Counted from the stretch's first letter, positions 38,752 to 50,101 are shown. The stretch is DNA of 64,000 nt from Brucella cytisi (GCA_012103075.1 JAAVLQ010000001.1:1116001-1180000); one strand, 5' to 3'. A program made the numbers and translations. Notes: generated from the letters alone by a model not told the origin.

Positions 38752-40375
38752 ATGATCCGCATCGACAATATCAGCAAGTCCAACAGCCATCGCATTCTCT
38801 ATATCGAGGCTTCCGCTGCTTTGAACCGTGGCGAAAAGATCGGCCTTGTCGGTCCCAACGGTGCGGGCAAGACAACCCTGTTTCGCATGATTACCGGCGA
38901 TGAACTGCCAGACGAAGGGCAGGTCTCTGTCGAAAAAGGCGTGACGGTTGGTTATTTCGATCAGAATGTCGGCGAGATGGGCGGTCGTTCTGCCGTTGCG
39001 GAAGTGATGGAAGGTGCAGGGCCTGTCAGCGTGGTTGCAGCAGAACTGCGCGACTTGCTGGAAGCCGCGATGGTCGATCCGGATCGTATGGACGATATGG
39101 ATGCGATCATCGAACGCTATGGTGAAGTGCAGGCGCGCTACGAGGAGCTGGATGGCTACGGTCTCGATGGCCGTGCGCGCGAAGTTCTGGCAGGTCTCAG
39201 CTTCACGCAGAAAATGATGGATGGCGACGTCGGTAATCTTTCTGGGGGTGGAAGATGCGTGTTGCGCTGGCGCGTATTCTGCTGATGCGTCCGGATGTGA
39301 TGCTGCTCGACGAACCGAGCAATCATCTCGATCTCGAAAGCCTCATCTGGCTGGAAGCATTCCTCAAGAACTACGACGGCGCGTTGCTGATGACTTCGCA
39401 CGACCGCGAGTTCATGAACCGCATCGTGACCAAAATCATTGAAATCGACGGCGGCTCGCTCACAACCTATTCCGGCGACTATGCCTTTTACGAGGGCCAG
39501 CGGGCGCTGAATGAAAAGCAGCAGCAGGCTCAGTTCGAACGCCAACAGGCCATGCTTGCCAAGGAAATCAAATTTATCGAGCGCTTCAAGGCGCGCGCGT
39601 CCCATGCCTCGCAGGTCCAAAGCCGTGTGAAGAAGCTGGAGAAGATCGATCGGGTGGAGCCGCCACGCCGTCGCCAGACGGTCGCTTTCGACTTTGCCCC
39701 GGCACGACGTTCGGGTGAGGACGTCGTGAGCCTCAAGGGCGTTCACAAGACCTATGGAAGCCGCACGATCTATGACGGTTTTGACTTCATGGTTCGCCGC
39801 CGTGAACGCTGGTGCATCATGGGCATCAACGGTGCAGGAAAATCGACGCTGCTGAAACTGGTTGCAGGCGCTGCCGAACCGGACAAGGGCAATGTCAACG
39901 TCGGTGCCAGCGTTAAGCTCGGCTATTTCGCGCAGCATGCGATGGATGTGCTCGACGGTGATGCTACAATTTTGGAATGGCTGGAAGAGCGCTTTCCAAA
40001 AGCAGGGCAGGCCCCACTTCGGGCACTCGCTGGCTGCTTCGGATTTTCCGGCGACGATATCGAAAAGAAGTGCCGTGTGCTTTCGGGCGGTGAAAAGGCG
40101 CGTCTTGTCATGGCGGCCATGCTGTTCGATCCGCCAAATTTCCCGGTCTGGACGAACCGACCAACCACCTTGATCTCGACACGAAGGAAATGCTCATCAA
40201 AGCGCTTGCCGCCTATGAAGGCACTATGCTGTTCGTATCGCACGACCGGCATTTCCTCGGCGCCTTGTCGAACCGGGTTCTGGAACTGACACCAGATGGC
40301 ATTCATCAATATGGCGGCGGCTATACGGAATATGTGGAGCGGACGGGGCAGGAGGCTCCGGGGTTGCGTTCATAG
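38752..40375 (+). CDS. ABC-F family ATPase (frameshifted)
   Basis: Two ABC domains on one soluble chain, without membrane segments, as in ribosome-acting ABC-F proteins. Domain 1: Walker A LVGPNGAGKTTLFRM, signature LSGGWKMRVALA, Walker B VMLLDEPSNHLDLES. The inter-domain arm (EKQQQAQFERQQAMLAKEIK onward) is followed by domain 2: GINGAGKSTLLKL, LSGGEKARL and LDEPTNHLDLDT. Frames break near 39245 (six G read as five) and near 40150 (one C missing). Repaired length is about 541 residues. It likely aids translation; which ABC-F subgroup is not decided. Confidence 0.88.
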
Positions 40376-40399
40376 GACGCTTCAATTGACTATTTTGGC

Positions 40400-40438
40400 G
40401 CGCATCCCGAAAATCGTTTCACACTTTTCAGGATGCGC
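40400..40438. repeat. REP-like palindrome
   Basis: GCGCATCC-GAAAA ... TTTTC-GGATGCGC, followed by TCTAA. It is related to the palindrome at 9017-9053. Dispersed palindromes of this type are common between genes in Rhizobiales. Confidence 0.7.
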
Positions 40439-40539
40439 TCTAACGACAAAATTTGCGTCGCTTAATCAAAATAAGCCATTGATGCACATGCGCGGTTCAG
40501 TTAGAAACGCGCTGTAAAGGCTTCGAGCCTTCCGGCAAT

Positions 40540-40616
40540 GCACCCGTAGCTCAGCTGGATAGAGTGCTGCCCTCCGAAGGCAGAGGTCACAGGTTCGAAT
40601 CCTGTCGGGTGCGCCA
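40540..40616 (+). tRNA. tRNA-Arg (anticodon CCG)
   Basis: Complete 77-base cloverleaf starting GCACCCGTAGCTCAGCTGGA. Anticodon stem CTGCC/GGCAG closes the loop CTCCGAA, and CCA is encoded. Confidence 0.95.
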
Positions 40617-40850
40617 TTTATTTCATGAGCTTGATGAACCGCCTTGTGCGTGCGATCAGGACAGAATCGAGAACTATTTCCTCAAGTAAAAAGCATTGTG
40701 CAAGCTCCACCGAACCATCTATTGATAGCGACGGGGGAGAAATTTTGACGAGTCGGCAATTTGCATTGCCAACTTGAAACTCCCCTTTGCAAAGGGCTGA
40801 ACCAGAAGATCAATTCTGGAATGAGCCGAAATGAAATGGGAGGAATCTGA

Positions 40851-41658
40851 ATGCGCGTTTTAAAGCGTATCGCTGTGGCAGCTTCGATTGTGGGGATCGC
40901 GGCAACGGCAGGTGGACTGGTAGTTGGCGCTGCAAGCGCCGAAGAACCCCTGAAACTTGTAATCGGAACGGAAGGTGCCTATCCGCCGTTCAATTTCACC
41001 AATCCAGATGGCTCGCTGTCGGGCTTCGATGTCGATATCGCAAGGGCGCTCTGCGAGGAAATGAAAGCCCAGTGCACATTTATCACGCAGGAGTGGGACG
41101 GCACTATTCCGGCACTTCAGGCAGGGAAGTTCGACGCTTATGTATCCTCCATGTCCATCACGGATGAACGTAAGAAACAGGTCGATTTCTCCAGTAAGTA
41201 TTACAACACGCCTCCCGGCATCGCGGTGCCCAAGGATAGCGCCATCAAGGGTGTGACCAAGGAAGACCTTGCGGGCAAGACAATCGGCGTTCAGGTGTCA
41301 ACGACGCACGCCAACTATGCCGAACACGCTTTCACCGATAGTACAATCAAGGCCTATCCAACCGCCGAAGAATACCGGCTGGACATGGCAAATGGCCGCC
41401 TTGATGCCGTCAATGACGACAGTGTAACGCTGAGCGAATGGCTGAAGACGCCGGATGGCGCCTGCTGTAAGATGGTCGGCACTTATCCGTCTGATGACAA
41501 CATCCATGGTGTCGGTGTCGGCGTTGCCTTGAAGAAGGGCCGTCCTGAACTGGTCGAAAAGTTCAACAATGCCATCAAGGCGATCCGCGCAAACGGCAAG
41601 TACAAAGGAAGTCAACGACAAGTACTTTGATTTCGACGCTTATGGCGCGGAAAACTGA
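40851..41658 (+). CDS. orphan periplasmic amino-acid binding protein, paralogue of 20325
   Basis: Starts MRVLKRIAVAASIVGIAATA, with a signal peptide cut near GAASA, then EEPLKLVIGTEGAYPPFNF. It is nearly colinear with the binding protein at 20325, sharing long blocks such as SMSITDERKKQVDFS and AYPTAEEYRLD. One extra G near 41608 shifts the end; repaired, it finishes NDKYFDFDAYGAEN-TGA (about 268 residues). No permease or ATPase gene is next to it, so it may deliver ligands to the transporter at 18738-20294 or to another one (inference). Confidence 0.87.
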
Positions 41659-41692
41659 TCGCACAGAAATCGCGCAGAACCAAAAGGCCGTT

Positions 41693-41753
41693 AGCCGTCC
41701 TTCTAACAACAACGCCGCCCAATTCGGGCGGCGTTGTTGTTAGAAGGACGGCT
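41693..41753. terminator. very long perfect hairpin, 28-bp stem
   Basis: The arms 41693-41720 and 41726-41753 are perfect complements around a 5-base loop (AATTC). The inner part is GC-rich (CGCCGCCC/GGGCGGCG) and looks like a normal terminator hairpin, but no T-run follows. It lies 35 bases beyond the orphan binding-protein gene. The outer 12 bp (AGCCGTCCTTCT) are unusual for a terminator. Confidence 0.7.
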
Positions 41754-41861
41754 CGCGCACGCGCAATAGCTAATCCATATAATTACGAGGCATTTGTTGG
41801 CGTTGAGAATTTCTCCGCCAACGAGGACCATGATTGATCTTCCAGCGCAAGGGAGGTCAAA

Positions 41862-41981
41862 GTGTATCAAATACTATGCCTGACAGTTTCAGGCTTCGTG
41901 CTTGTTGCAATTTATTCATTTTACGGCCGGGAAAAGCCCGGACTATCCTATTCCGCAGCCAAACGGCTGCATCTGCGATAA
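41862..41981 (+). CDS. small membrane protein, 39 aa, GTG start
   Basis: A GTG start is preceded by GGGAGG at a normal distance. The product VYQILCLTVSGFVLVAIYSF is one hydrophobic helix followed by the basic tail YGREKPGLSYSAAKRLHLR. Evidence is the ribosome-binding site and the composition. No family recognised. Confidence 0.45.
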   Translation: MYQILCLTVSGFVLVAIYSFYGREKPGLSYSAAKRLHLR

Positions 41982-42065
41982 AAATTGCCAGCCAATCTCG
42001 GCTTGTCTGGATGTTTGCCAGCCTGTGAACTGAAGATTGCCGGAGCACTGAAATCAGGAGTCCAA

Positions 42066-42562
42066 ATGCGATCTGAAAATCTTGTTATCCGCGCAGTGGA
42101 ATCCACCGATGCAGAAGGCCTCACCCGGCTGCAAAACATGCCGGGATTTCGGTTTGGTACTTTACGCACCCCGTTCCAGCGCCTCGATACCGCAAAAAAT
42201 AGCTGGATTCACTCGGGCCGGAATCGACGGTGATTGTTGCGACGATCAATGAAGAGATCGTCGGAAACGCTGGCTTGCTGCGACATAGGGGGCGACGGAG
42301 CCACGCCGCGGACGTCATGATGGGAATAGATGACGGGCATGTCGGCAAGGGGATCGGCACGGCACTTATGACTGAGCTGATCGAGATCGCCGACAACTGG
42401 CTTGATTTGAAGCGGCTTGAATTGACAGTTTATGTCGATAATGCCGCTGCGATCCATCTCTATGAAAAGTTCGGTTTCGTCTCGGAGGGCATTCACGTGA
42501 AAGATGCTTTCCGAGACGGAGAGTTCGTCGATTCACTAGCAATGGCGCGACTCAATTTCTAG
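42066..42562 (+). CDS. GNAT-family N-acetyltransferase (frameshifted)
   Basis: ATG 42066 gives MRSENLVIRAVESTDAEGLT. One or more slips near 42200 lead into the rest: STVIVATINEEIVGNAGLLR, then the acetyl-CoA motif VGKGIGTALMTELIEIADNW and the typical end LTVYVDNAAAIHLYEKFGFV-SEGI. It is a RimI/YhhY-type acetyltransferase of about 165 residues. Substrate unknown. Confidence 0.8.
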
Positions 42563-42577
42563 TTTACCCTTCGGAAA

Positions 42578-43182
42578 CTATCGCACCGCCACGACGGCTG
42601 CCCAGTCCGTGGAACGTTTATCGTAAGCACCGCCAGCCCAGCATTCTATCGTGATATCAGACCAGTGGCCATTCTTGCCCCAGCATAGCCGAAGCTCTTC
42701 GGGTGATAGATAGTTGTAATAGCGGTCAAGTGCGTCGCGGCCTTTCTGTCGCCCCGGTCTTGAAGCTTGCCCAAACGATGCCGCCTTTCGCCAACGCAGC
42801 GTAAGTTTTCTCAATGATGGGGGCGAGCTCACCTCTGGGCACATGGGTCAGTGATGCGCAAGCATAAATACCGTCATATTCCGGACCGCGGAAAGTTCGT
42901 CGAACATCATCGTTCTCACAGGCTGTCCCAGTCGCTTCGAAGCGATTGCGGCCAGTTCGGCGGAACCGTCTGTTGCATCGAGCTGAAATCCCGATTCCAG
43001 AACCGCGCGTGCATCAGTCCCCGAACCAGTTCCTAATTCGAGAATCGGTTGCATAGGCGACGGCATTTGAATTGTAGGATCCCAACGTATTGTCCTGCAT
43101 ATGCTCGAAAGCCCTCCGTACCGTGTTTTAACAGGTCCGGAAATTCCCGAACTCTGTGGATTCTTATATGGTGAAGCCGCAT
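42578..43182 (-). CDS. class I SAM-dependent methyltransferase (multiply frameshifted)
   Basis: The repaired sequence from ATG 43182: MRLHHIRIHRVREFPDLLKH, GTEGFRAYAGQYVGSYNSNA, then the SAM motif ILELGTGSGTDARAVLESGF and DATDGSAELAAIASKRLGQP. The C-terminal part is RYYNYLSPEELRLCWGKNGH and ends DWAAVVAVR. At least three slips (near 43090, 42895 and 42770) are needed. The product is about 203 residues. The substrate is unknown. It is convergent with the GNAT gene. Confidence 0.72.
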
Positions 43183-43324
43183 CGCATTGAAAGCCTTGGG
43201 GAGCCTTATGAACCGGCATTCCCGGTTCTCGGTGATCCTCCGCTTGGGGCGTCAACAATGGCATGCAGAATAACGTTGCATTTTCGCCACAATGCGTTGC
43301 ATAGATGCAACGCTATTGGATAAC

Positions 43325-45649
43325 ATGGTTAATATGAGCGCGGCGAATCTGACGACGGACATGAACAGCGAGAAGCAATCATCGCAAGGCGGCGAGGGGC
43401 GCAGGCTTCTGGCCCTTCCGGGCATTATCACCGTCGTTTCAGCGCTGATTACGGCGTCGATTTCCTTTGCTATTCTGATTGGCATTACCCCGATCACGCC
43501 CGACCGGACTGTCACGTTGGCATTGGTCATCATCAATGTCGCTTTGATTCTGTTCCTTATCCTGCTGATTTGCCGCGAAGTTTATCGCATCGTCATGGCT
43601 CGCCGGTTTGGAAAAGCCGCTTCGCGCCTGCATGTTCGCATCGTTGCGCTGTTTTCGCTGATCGCGGCGGTTCCTGCCATCGTAGTGGCCATCGTCGCGT
43701 CCGTGACGCTCAATCTGGGTCTTGATCGCTGGTTCGATACCAATACGCGCGATATTGTGAGTTCATCACAAAGCCTGACCACGGCCTATATCCGCGAAAC
43801 TGCGCTCAACTTGCAAAGCACGTCCTACTCGATGCTGCAGGATCTCGATGCACAGCGCACCATCTACAGTCTTGATCGGGGCGGCTTCGTCCAGTTGATG
43901 ACGCTGCAGACGCGTGGTCGCGGTCTGCTTGGCGCGTTTCTGGTGCGGGAAAATGGTGAAGTGGTCGTCAAGAGCGATACCGGTGTCGAAGAACGTCTGC
44001 CGCCCCCGACTGAAGATGCACTGAAGACTGCACCTGACGGCAAGCCGGTTATCATCCCTCCGGGAAACAGTAATTTCGTCGGTGCCATCATCAAGATGCG
44101 CGAGATACCAGACGTTTATCTCTATACCGTTCGCGCGGTGGATTCGCAGATTCTCGATGCCATGCGCCTGATGGAAGCCAACACCCAGCGCTATCAGGAA
44201 ATGGACGCGAACCGCATTCCAACACAGATCGCGTTCGCACTGCTCTATTTCGGTCTGACGCTGATCGTTCTGCTTTCGGCGATCTGGACTGGTATTGCCG
44301 TCGCCGACCGATTGGTGCGTCCGATCCGGCTTTTGATCGGTGCGTCGGATGACGTGGCGGCCGGTAATCTCGATATTTCTGTTCCGGTGCGGGCTTCGGA
44401 CGGTGACGTAGGCGCGTTGTCGGGCACTTTTTCAATAACATGGTTGCTGAACTTAAGAGCCAGCGTAACGAGCTGATCTCCGCCAAGGATCAGATCGACG
44501 AGCGCCGCCGCTTCTCCGAGGCTGTGCTTTCCGGTGTAACAGCCGGCGTCATCGGCATCGAAACGGATGGTTGTATCTCTATTCTGAACCGTTCCGCAGA
44601 GCATATGTTCGGTGTCATATCGGATGATGCCGTTGGCAAAAACCTTAGCAGCATAGCGCCAGAGATCGGGCAGGCTTTCGAGGTCGCCCGTTCAACGGGA
44701 CGCGCCGTACACCGCGAGCAGGTCAGCATGACCCGCGGCGGCGTGGCGCGCACGTTCAACGTGCAGGTGACCGTCGAGGATACGGAATCCGAAGATCATT
44801 CCTATGTGGTGACTGTGGATGACATCACTGATCTGGTGCAGGCGCAACGTTCGTCGGCCTGGGCAGATGTCGCGCGGCGCATTGCGCATGAGATCAAGAA
44901 TCCGCTCACGCCGATCCAGCTTTCCGCCGAACGCATTCGCCGCCGTTATGGCAAGGTGATTACCGAGGATCGCGAGGTTTTCGACCAATGCACGGATACG
45001 ATCATTCGCCGGTGGGCGACATCGGGCGCATGGTCGATGAATTCTCCGCCTTTGCCCGCATGCCGAAGCCTGAAATGCGGCTTATGGACATGCGCGAGAC
45101 ATTGCGCGAAGCCTCCTTCCTGATCGAAGTCAGCCGCAGCGATATTCGCTTCCAAAACGATTTCGGCCCAGAGAAACTGGTCGGTTCCTTCGACAGTCGC
45201 CTGCTCGGCGGGCGTTCGGCAATGTTATCAAGAATGCCAGCGAAGCCATTGACGGACTTCCGAAGGAAGATCGCGCCAAGAAAGGCGAAGGCGGGCATAT
45301 CATCATCCGTTCTTATCAGGCGGATGGGCAACTGGTTGTCGATGTTATCGACAATGGCAAAGGTCTGCCGGGCGACGACCGCCAGAAGCTGCTCGAACCC
45401 TATATGACGACGCGCGAGAAGGGCACCGGACTTGGTCTCGCGATTGTCCGTAAGATCGTCGAAGATCATGGCGGGCATCTGGAATTGCATGACGCGCCTT
45501 CGGATTTCCACGGAGGTCGAGGCGCGATGATACGCATGATCTTCCCGCAAGCGTCTGCCAGCGATGCTGGTGCGGAAGCGGGACTTGCCGGCGAAGCTGG
45601 CGCCAATGCGGAAAATGACCAAAAGAACATAGCTGGACAGGTGATTTGA
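43325..45649 (+). CDS. ntrY: nitrogen-regulation sensor kinase NtrY (frameshifted)
   Basis: Membrane histidine kinase paired with NtrX. It has three N-terminal membrane segments (GIITVVSALITASISFAILI, TLALVIINVALILFLILLIC, VALFSLIAAVPAIVVAIVAS), a periplasmic sensor region, a fourth segment (FALLYFGLTLIVLLSAIWTG), HAMP, PAS, the H-box RRIAHEIKNPLTPIQLSAER, and an ATPase part with DVIDNGKGLP and GTGLGLAIV. Frames slip near 44430, 45010 and 45222. Repaired length is about 775 residues. The exact start among several close ATGs is uncertain. The TGA is one base before the ntrX start. Confidence 0.9.
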
Positions 45650-45650
45650 T

Positions 45651-47012
45651 ATGGCTGCCGATATTCTTGTAGTTGATGACGAAGCGGATATCCGGGAACT
45701 TGTTGCAGGTATCCTGAGCGATGAAGGCCATGAAACCCGCACGGCTTTCGACGCGGACAGCGCGCTTGCGGCGATCAACGATCGCGTTCCCCGGTTGGTT
45801 TTTCTGGATATCTGGCTGCAGGGCAGTCGTCTGGACGGTCTGGCGCTGCTCGATGAAATCAAGAAGCAGCATCCCGAGCTGCCAGTGGTGATGATTTCCG
45901 GCCACGGCAATATCGAAACTGCTGTGTCGGCGATCCGGCGCGGCGCCTACGATTTCATCGAAAAGCCGTTTAAGGCTGATCGTCTGATCCTCGTTGCGGA
46001 ACGGGCGCTTGAAACCTCGAAGCTAAAGCGCGAAGTCTCAAACTTGCGCAAACGTACCGGCGACCATCTGGAATTGATCGGCGCGTCGCTTGCGTTGAAC
46101 CAGTTGCGCCAGACCATTGAGCGCGTGGCGCCGACCAACAGCCGCATCATGATTACTGGCCCGTCGGGTGCGGGCAAGGAACTTGCCGCGCGCGCCATCC
46201 ATGCGCAGTCGAGCCGTGCCAGCGGGCCGTTCGTGACGGTGAATGCTGCGACCATCACGCCAGAGCGTATGGAGATCGAACTTTTCGGTACCGAGATGGA
46301 TGGCGGCGAGCGTAAGGTGGGCGCTCTGGAAGAAGCCCATGGCGGTATACTTTATTTGGATGAAGTCGCGGATATGCCACGCGAGACGCAGAACAAAATT
46401 CTGCGTGTGCTTGTCGACCAGCAGTTCGAGCGCGTTGGCGGCACCAAGCGAGTCAAGGTGGATGTACGCATCATTTCCTCGACGGCACAGAACCTCGAAG
46501 GCATGATCGCGGAAGGCACATTCCGAGAAGACCTGTTTCACCGTCTGTCGGTTGTCCCTGTGCAGGTGCCGCCGCTTGCGGCCCGTCGCGAGGACATTCC
46601 GTCCCCGGTCGACTACTTCATGAAGCAGATTGCCGAACAGGCGGGTATCAAGCCGCGCAAGATCGGGCCGGATGCGATGGCGGTTCTGCAGGCGCATAGC
46701 TGGCCGGGCAATCTTCGCCAGCTTCGCAACAATGTCGAACGCCTGATGATTCTGGCGCGTGGCGACGATCCTGAAGCGCCAGTGACGGCCGATCTTTTGC
46801 CAGCCGAAATTGGCGACACCCTACCGCGTGCTCCGACAGAATCCGACCAGCACATCATGGCGCTTCCGCTACGCGAAGCGCGCGAGCGTTTCGAGAAGGA
46901 ATATCTGATCGCCCAGATCAACCGATTCGGCGGCAATATTTCGCGCACGGCAGAGTTCGTTGGCATGGAGCGTTCCGCGCTGCATCGCAAACTGAAGTCT
47001 CTGGGCGTATAA
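45651..47012 (+). CDS. ntrX: nitrogen-regulation response regulator NtrX
   Basis: 453 residues, intact. Receiver domain with the phospho-Asp in RLVFLDIWLQGSRLDG. Then an AAA+ domain: Walker A ITGPSGAGKELAARAI, Walker B GGILYLDEVADMP. The segment where sigma-54 activators have GAFTGA reads FGTEMDGGERKVGALEEA, so the sigma-54 contact loop is missing, as is known for alphaproteobacterial NtrX. The C-terminal Fis-type HTH is NISRTAEFVGMERSALHRKL. It works with NtrY in nitrogen and redox/microaerobic regulation. Confidence 0.95.
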   Translation: MAADILVVDDEADIRELVAGILSDEGHETRTAFDADSALAAINDRVPRLVFLDIWLQGSRLDGLALLDEIKKQHPELPVVMISGHGNIETAVSAIRRGAYDFIEKPFKADRLILVAERALETSKLKREVSNLRKRTGDHLELIGASLALNQLRQTIERVAPTNSRIMITGPSGAGKELAARAIHAQSSRASGPFVTVNAATITPERMEIELFGTEMDGGERKVGALEEAHGGILYLDEVADMPRETQNKILRVLVDQQFERVGGTKRVKVDVRIISSTAQNLEGMIAEGTFREDLFHRLSVVPVQVPPLAARREDIPSPVDYFMKQIAEQAGIKPRKIGPDAMAVLQAHSWPGNLRQLRNNVERLMILARGDDPEAPVTADLLPAEIGDTLPRAPTESDQHIMALPLREARERFEKEYLIAQINRFGGNISRTAEFVGMERSALHRKLKSLGV

Positions 47013-47073
47013 GCATTTAGCGCAGTCCAGCTAAAGACGACACGCTGGAGCCGCTCTAAATATCTGTTTTGTT

Positions 47074-47118
47074 GCATTATCCTACGCAAAACCGCTTCGC
47101 ACTTTTGCTGGAAATGCT
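47074..47118. repeat. 45-bp Brucellaceae palindromic repeat, copy 2
   Basis: Identical to 28278-28322, and flanked by CTCTAA on both sides. It lies between ntrX and trkA and may form a transcript hairpin. Confidence 0.75.
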
Positions 47119-47142
47119 CTAATTGTCTCGGACGGAGCAGTC

Positions 47143-48518
47143 ATGCGGGTAATCGTTTGCGGAGCAGGGCAAGTCGGATACGGCATCGCCGAGCGGCTTG
47201 CCGCCGAAGAGAACGACGTCTCAGTTATCGACACATCCGCACGCCATGTCGAGATCGTGCGCGATACGCTCGATGTGCGGGGATTTGTCGGTCACGGGTC
47301 GCAACCCGATGTGCTTGCAGCTGCGGGCGCAGACGAAGCAGATATGATTATTGCCGTCACATTGTCCGACGAGGTCAATATGGTGGCCTGCCGGTGGCGC
47401 ACTCGGTCTTCAACGTGCCGACCAAAATTGCCCGCATCCGCGCTCAATCCTATCTGAAGGCCGAATATCAGGACCTGTTCCTGCGCGAAAACCTGCCAAT
47501 TGACGTTATCATTTCGCCTGAGCTGGAAGTGGGCGAGGTGGTTCTGCGGCGCATCGCTTTGCAGGGCGCGACGGACGTATTGCGCTTCGCGGACGACAAG
47601 ATCATCGGCCTTGCTATCGAATGTCTCGATGAATGTCCTGTCATCAATACCCCGCTGAAACAGCTGACGGACCTGTTTCCCGATCTTGCAGCGACTGTCG
47701 CCGGTGTGGTGCGCAACGATAGTCTGTTCATCCCGCGATCTTCCGACGAATTGAATGCCGGTGACCTCGCGTATGTCGTGACAACGCGCGAACAGGTCCG
47801 TCGCACATTGGGTCTGTTCGGGCACGAGAAACCGGAAGCCAGCCGCATCGTTATCGCGGGCGGCGGCAATATCGGGCTCTATGTGGCCAAGGCCATTGAG
47901 GATCGCAAGTGGAACACGCGCGTCAAGATGATCGAGAGCGAGCACGAGCGCGCGTTTGCGATTGCCGATCAGCTGAAGCGCACCATGGTCCTGCATGGCA
48001 GCGCGCTCGATCAGAACCTTCTGCAGGAAGCCGATATTCAGGATGCCGACCTGATGGTCGCGCTCACCAATCAGGATCAGGTCAATATCCTGTCAAGCAT
48101 CATGGCCAAACGGCTGGGCTGCAAATCCAACATGGCCCTGCTCAACACGGTCGCCTATCAGGATTTTACCCACATGGTGGGGATCGACGCCTACATTAAT
48201 CCGAAGGCGGTCACAATCTCAAAAATCCTGCAGCATGTGCGCCGGGGCCGAATTCGCGCGGTCTATAGTGTTTATCGCGACATGGCCGAACTGATCGAGG
48301 CCGAAGCGCTGGAAACGTCATCGCTCGTCGGTGCGCCGCTGCGCGACCTCGACCTACCGGAAGGCTTGCGAATCGGGGCGATCTATCGGGACGGGCAGGT
48401 GATCCGCCCCAATGGCGATGTAAGGATCAAGCCGAAGGACCGCGTCGTCATTTTTGCAACATCCGACGCCGTAAAGCATGTAGAGCAGATGTTCCGTGTT
48501 AGTCTCGAGTTCTTCTGA
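47143..48518 (+). CDS. trkA: Trk potassium uptake regulator TrkA (frameshifted)
   Basis: Peripheral NAD-binding subunit of the Trk K+ uptake system. Two RCK units, each with a Rossmann motif: MRVIVCGAGQVGYGIAERLA and SRIVIAGGGNIGLYVAKAIE. TrkA-C parts (VINTPLKQLTDLFPDL, SLVGAPLRDLDLPEGLRIGA) follow each. The frame slips near 47390. Repaired length is 458 residues, as normal. It follows ntrYX, the usual alphaproteobacterial order. Confidence 0.92.
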
Positions 48519-48565
48519 TCACAGTTGTGTGTTAGCCCACGCCCAGATTACGGCTTGGAGCTGGT

Positions 48566-49394
48566 ATGGATATCTGCACGTTCTGGTACGGCTCGCGTTT
48601 GCGTGAGGTCGATTGCATTTGCCTAGCATCGATGGTGATGACGGGTCAAAGTGTGAAGCTCTTTGCTTATGGCCCGATAGAGAATGTGCCACCGGGCGTT
48701 GAACTGCATGATGCCGGCAGCATTTTGCCGGAAACGGTATTCACCGGGCTTGACCCGGCCTATCCAAACTTCCGCTCCAAACGAACAATCGTTCAATTCA
48801 GCGATATTTTCCGTATCATGCTGATGAAATATCAGCAGGGTGTCTGGCTGGACACGGATGTCTATCTTCTCAAACAGTTTCATCCAGATCCGCGCAAACC
48901 GTATCTTGCCCGGGAGAATCGCTTTCGGGTTGGTGTGTCGGCGCTCTACCTTCCGCACGATCATCCGATTATTGGTGAATTCGAGGCTTACATAGCGGCG
49001 ACCTATCCGCTACCGCGCTGGCTGGGCCTACGCCGAGGCAAATTGCGTCCGCTTTACTATCGCCTTATCGGCAAGGAAGTGACGCCTGCCTCGATTGGCA
49101 TCACGGTCTTCGGCAATGACGGAATTTCTCGTTTGGCCCGCAAGTATGGGATTTTCAAGAACGCGGCCCCCGGGAGAACTTCTATTACTGGGTCGGCAAG
49201 GACGCCACGCGCATCTATGATCCGGCCTATGGTCTCGAGCCGGTCAACCATCCGGACTTTATAGGCTTTCATATACATAAAAGCACAAGGAGGTCGTTTC
49301 GCTCCAGCCGGGAACTTTTTACATGTGGGCGATGGATCGGGTGCAGTCACTGCTTGAATTGCAACAAAATGAAGAGCTTGTCGTGGCTGATTGA
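48566..49394 (+). CDS. glycosyltransferase with DXD motif, GT32-like (frameshifted)
   Basis: Starts MDICTFWYGSRLREVDCICL. The DXD motif in YQQGVWLDTDVYLLKQF, preceded by SDIFRIMLMK, is typical of GT32/capsular-type alpha-glycosyltransferases that bind nucleotide sugars through a metal ion. No membrane segment. Slips near 49172 and near 49282 break the C-terminus, which repaired reads ENFYYWVGKDATRIYDPAYG, KEVVSLQPGTFYMWAMDRVQ and ends ELVVAD. Length is about 277 residues. A role in surface polysaccharide synthesis is plausible but not shown. It sits between trkA and hfq. Confidence 0.75.
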
Positions 49395-49624
49395 GATAGC
49401 GAAACCATCTGACCTGACGGAATTTGCCGGGCGACTAATGAAATTGACGGTTGCGCAAAGATTCCCATCCTGTTAACCGAAGCTAAATAGCGAAGCAGTT
49501 GTCTTTCCACAGCAATTGCAGTCGAGCCCCGGTTTTGCACGCTCCGGTGCTTGATTTATGTACATGCGCGTGTTCGTTTAACACATCGCGAGCTGGCTGC
49601 TGATCGATTAAAGGAATAAAAACA

Positions 49625-49861
49625 ATGGCTGAACGATCGCAAAATCTACAAGACCTTTTTCTGAATTCTGTACGTAAGCAGAAAATTTCCCTGACGATTT
49701 TTCTTATCAATGGCGTGAAACTGACCGGCATTGTAACGTCGTTTGATAATTTCTGCGTGCTTCTGCGCCGTGACGGTCATTCGCAGCTTGTCTACAAGCA
49801 TGCGATTTCGACGATCATGCCAAGCCAGCCTGTACAGATGTTCGAAGGCGAAGAAGCCTGA
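49625..49861 (+). CDS. hfq: RNA chaperone Hfq
   Basis: 78 residues, intact. It has the Sm1 region [20 protein letters not shown] and the Sm2 motif [14 protein letters not shown], and the distal and lateral surface residues appear normal. It forms a hexamer that helps small RNAs pair with mRNAs. Like other alphaproteobacterial Hfq it lacks a long C-terminal tail. It is followed by hflX. Confidence 0.97.
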
Positions 49862-50101
49862 CGCTTTCCGAATTCCACTGGGGCGCGATGGCTTAAGACG
49901 TTTCGCTCCAGTTTATTGTTTCTGCTGATGATAACCGGACACGCTCTGCCTGTCCGGTTATCTTGCTTAAACAATCCGGGGCGTCTTTCATTTGAAACAG
50001 CTTTAGCGGCGACTTATCTGCAATGCCAGATAGTGCATTAACCTGATCTTCATCAGTCCAAATGCATCCACGACAGTTTCCGCGTCCCGGAGTGAATATA
50101 T

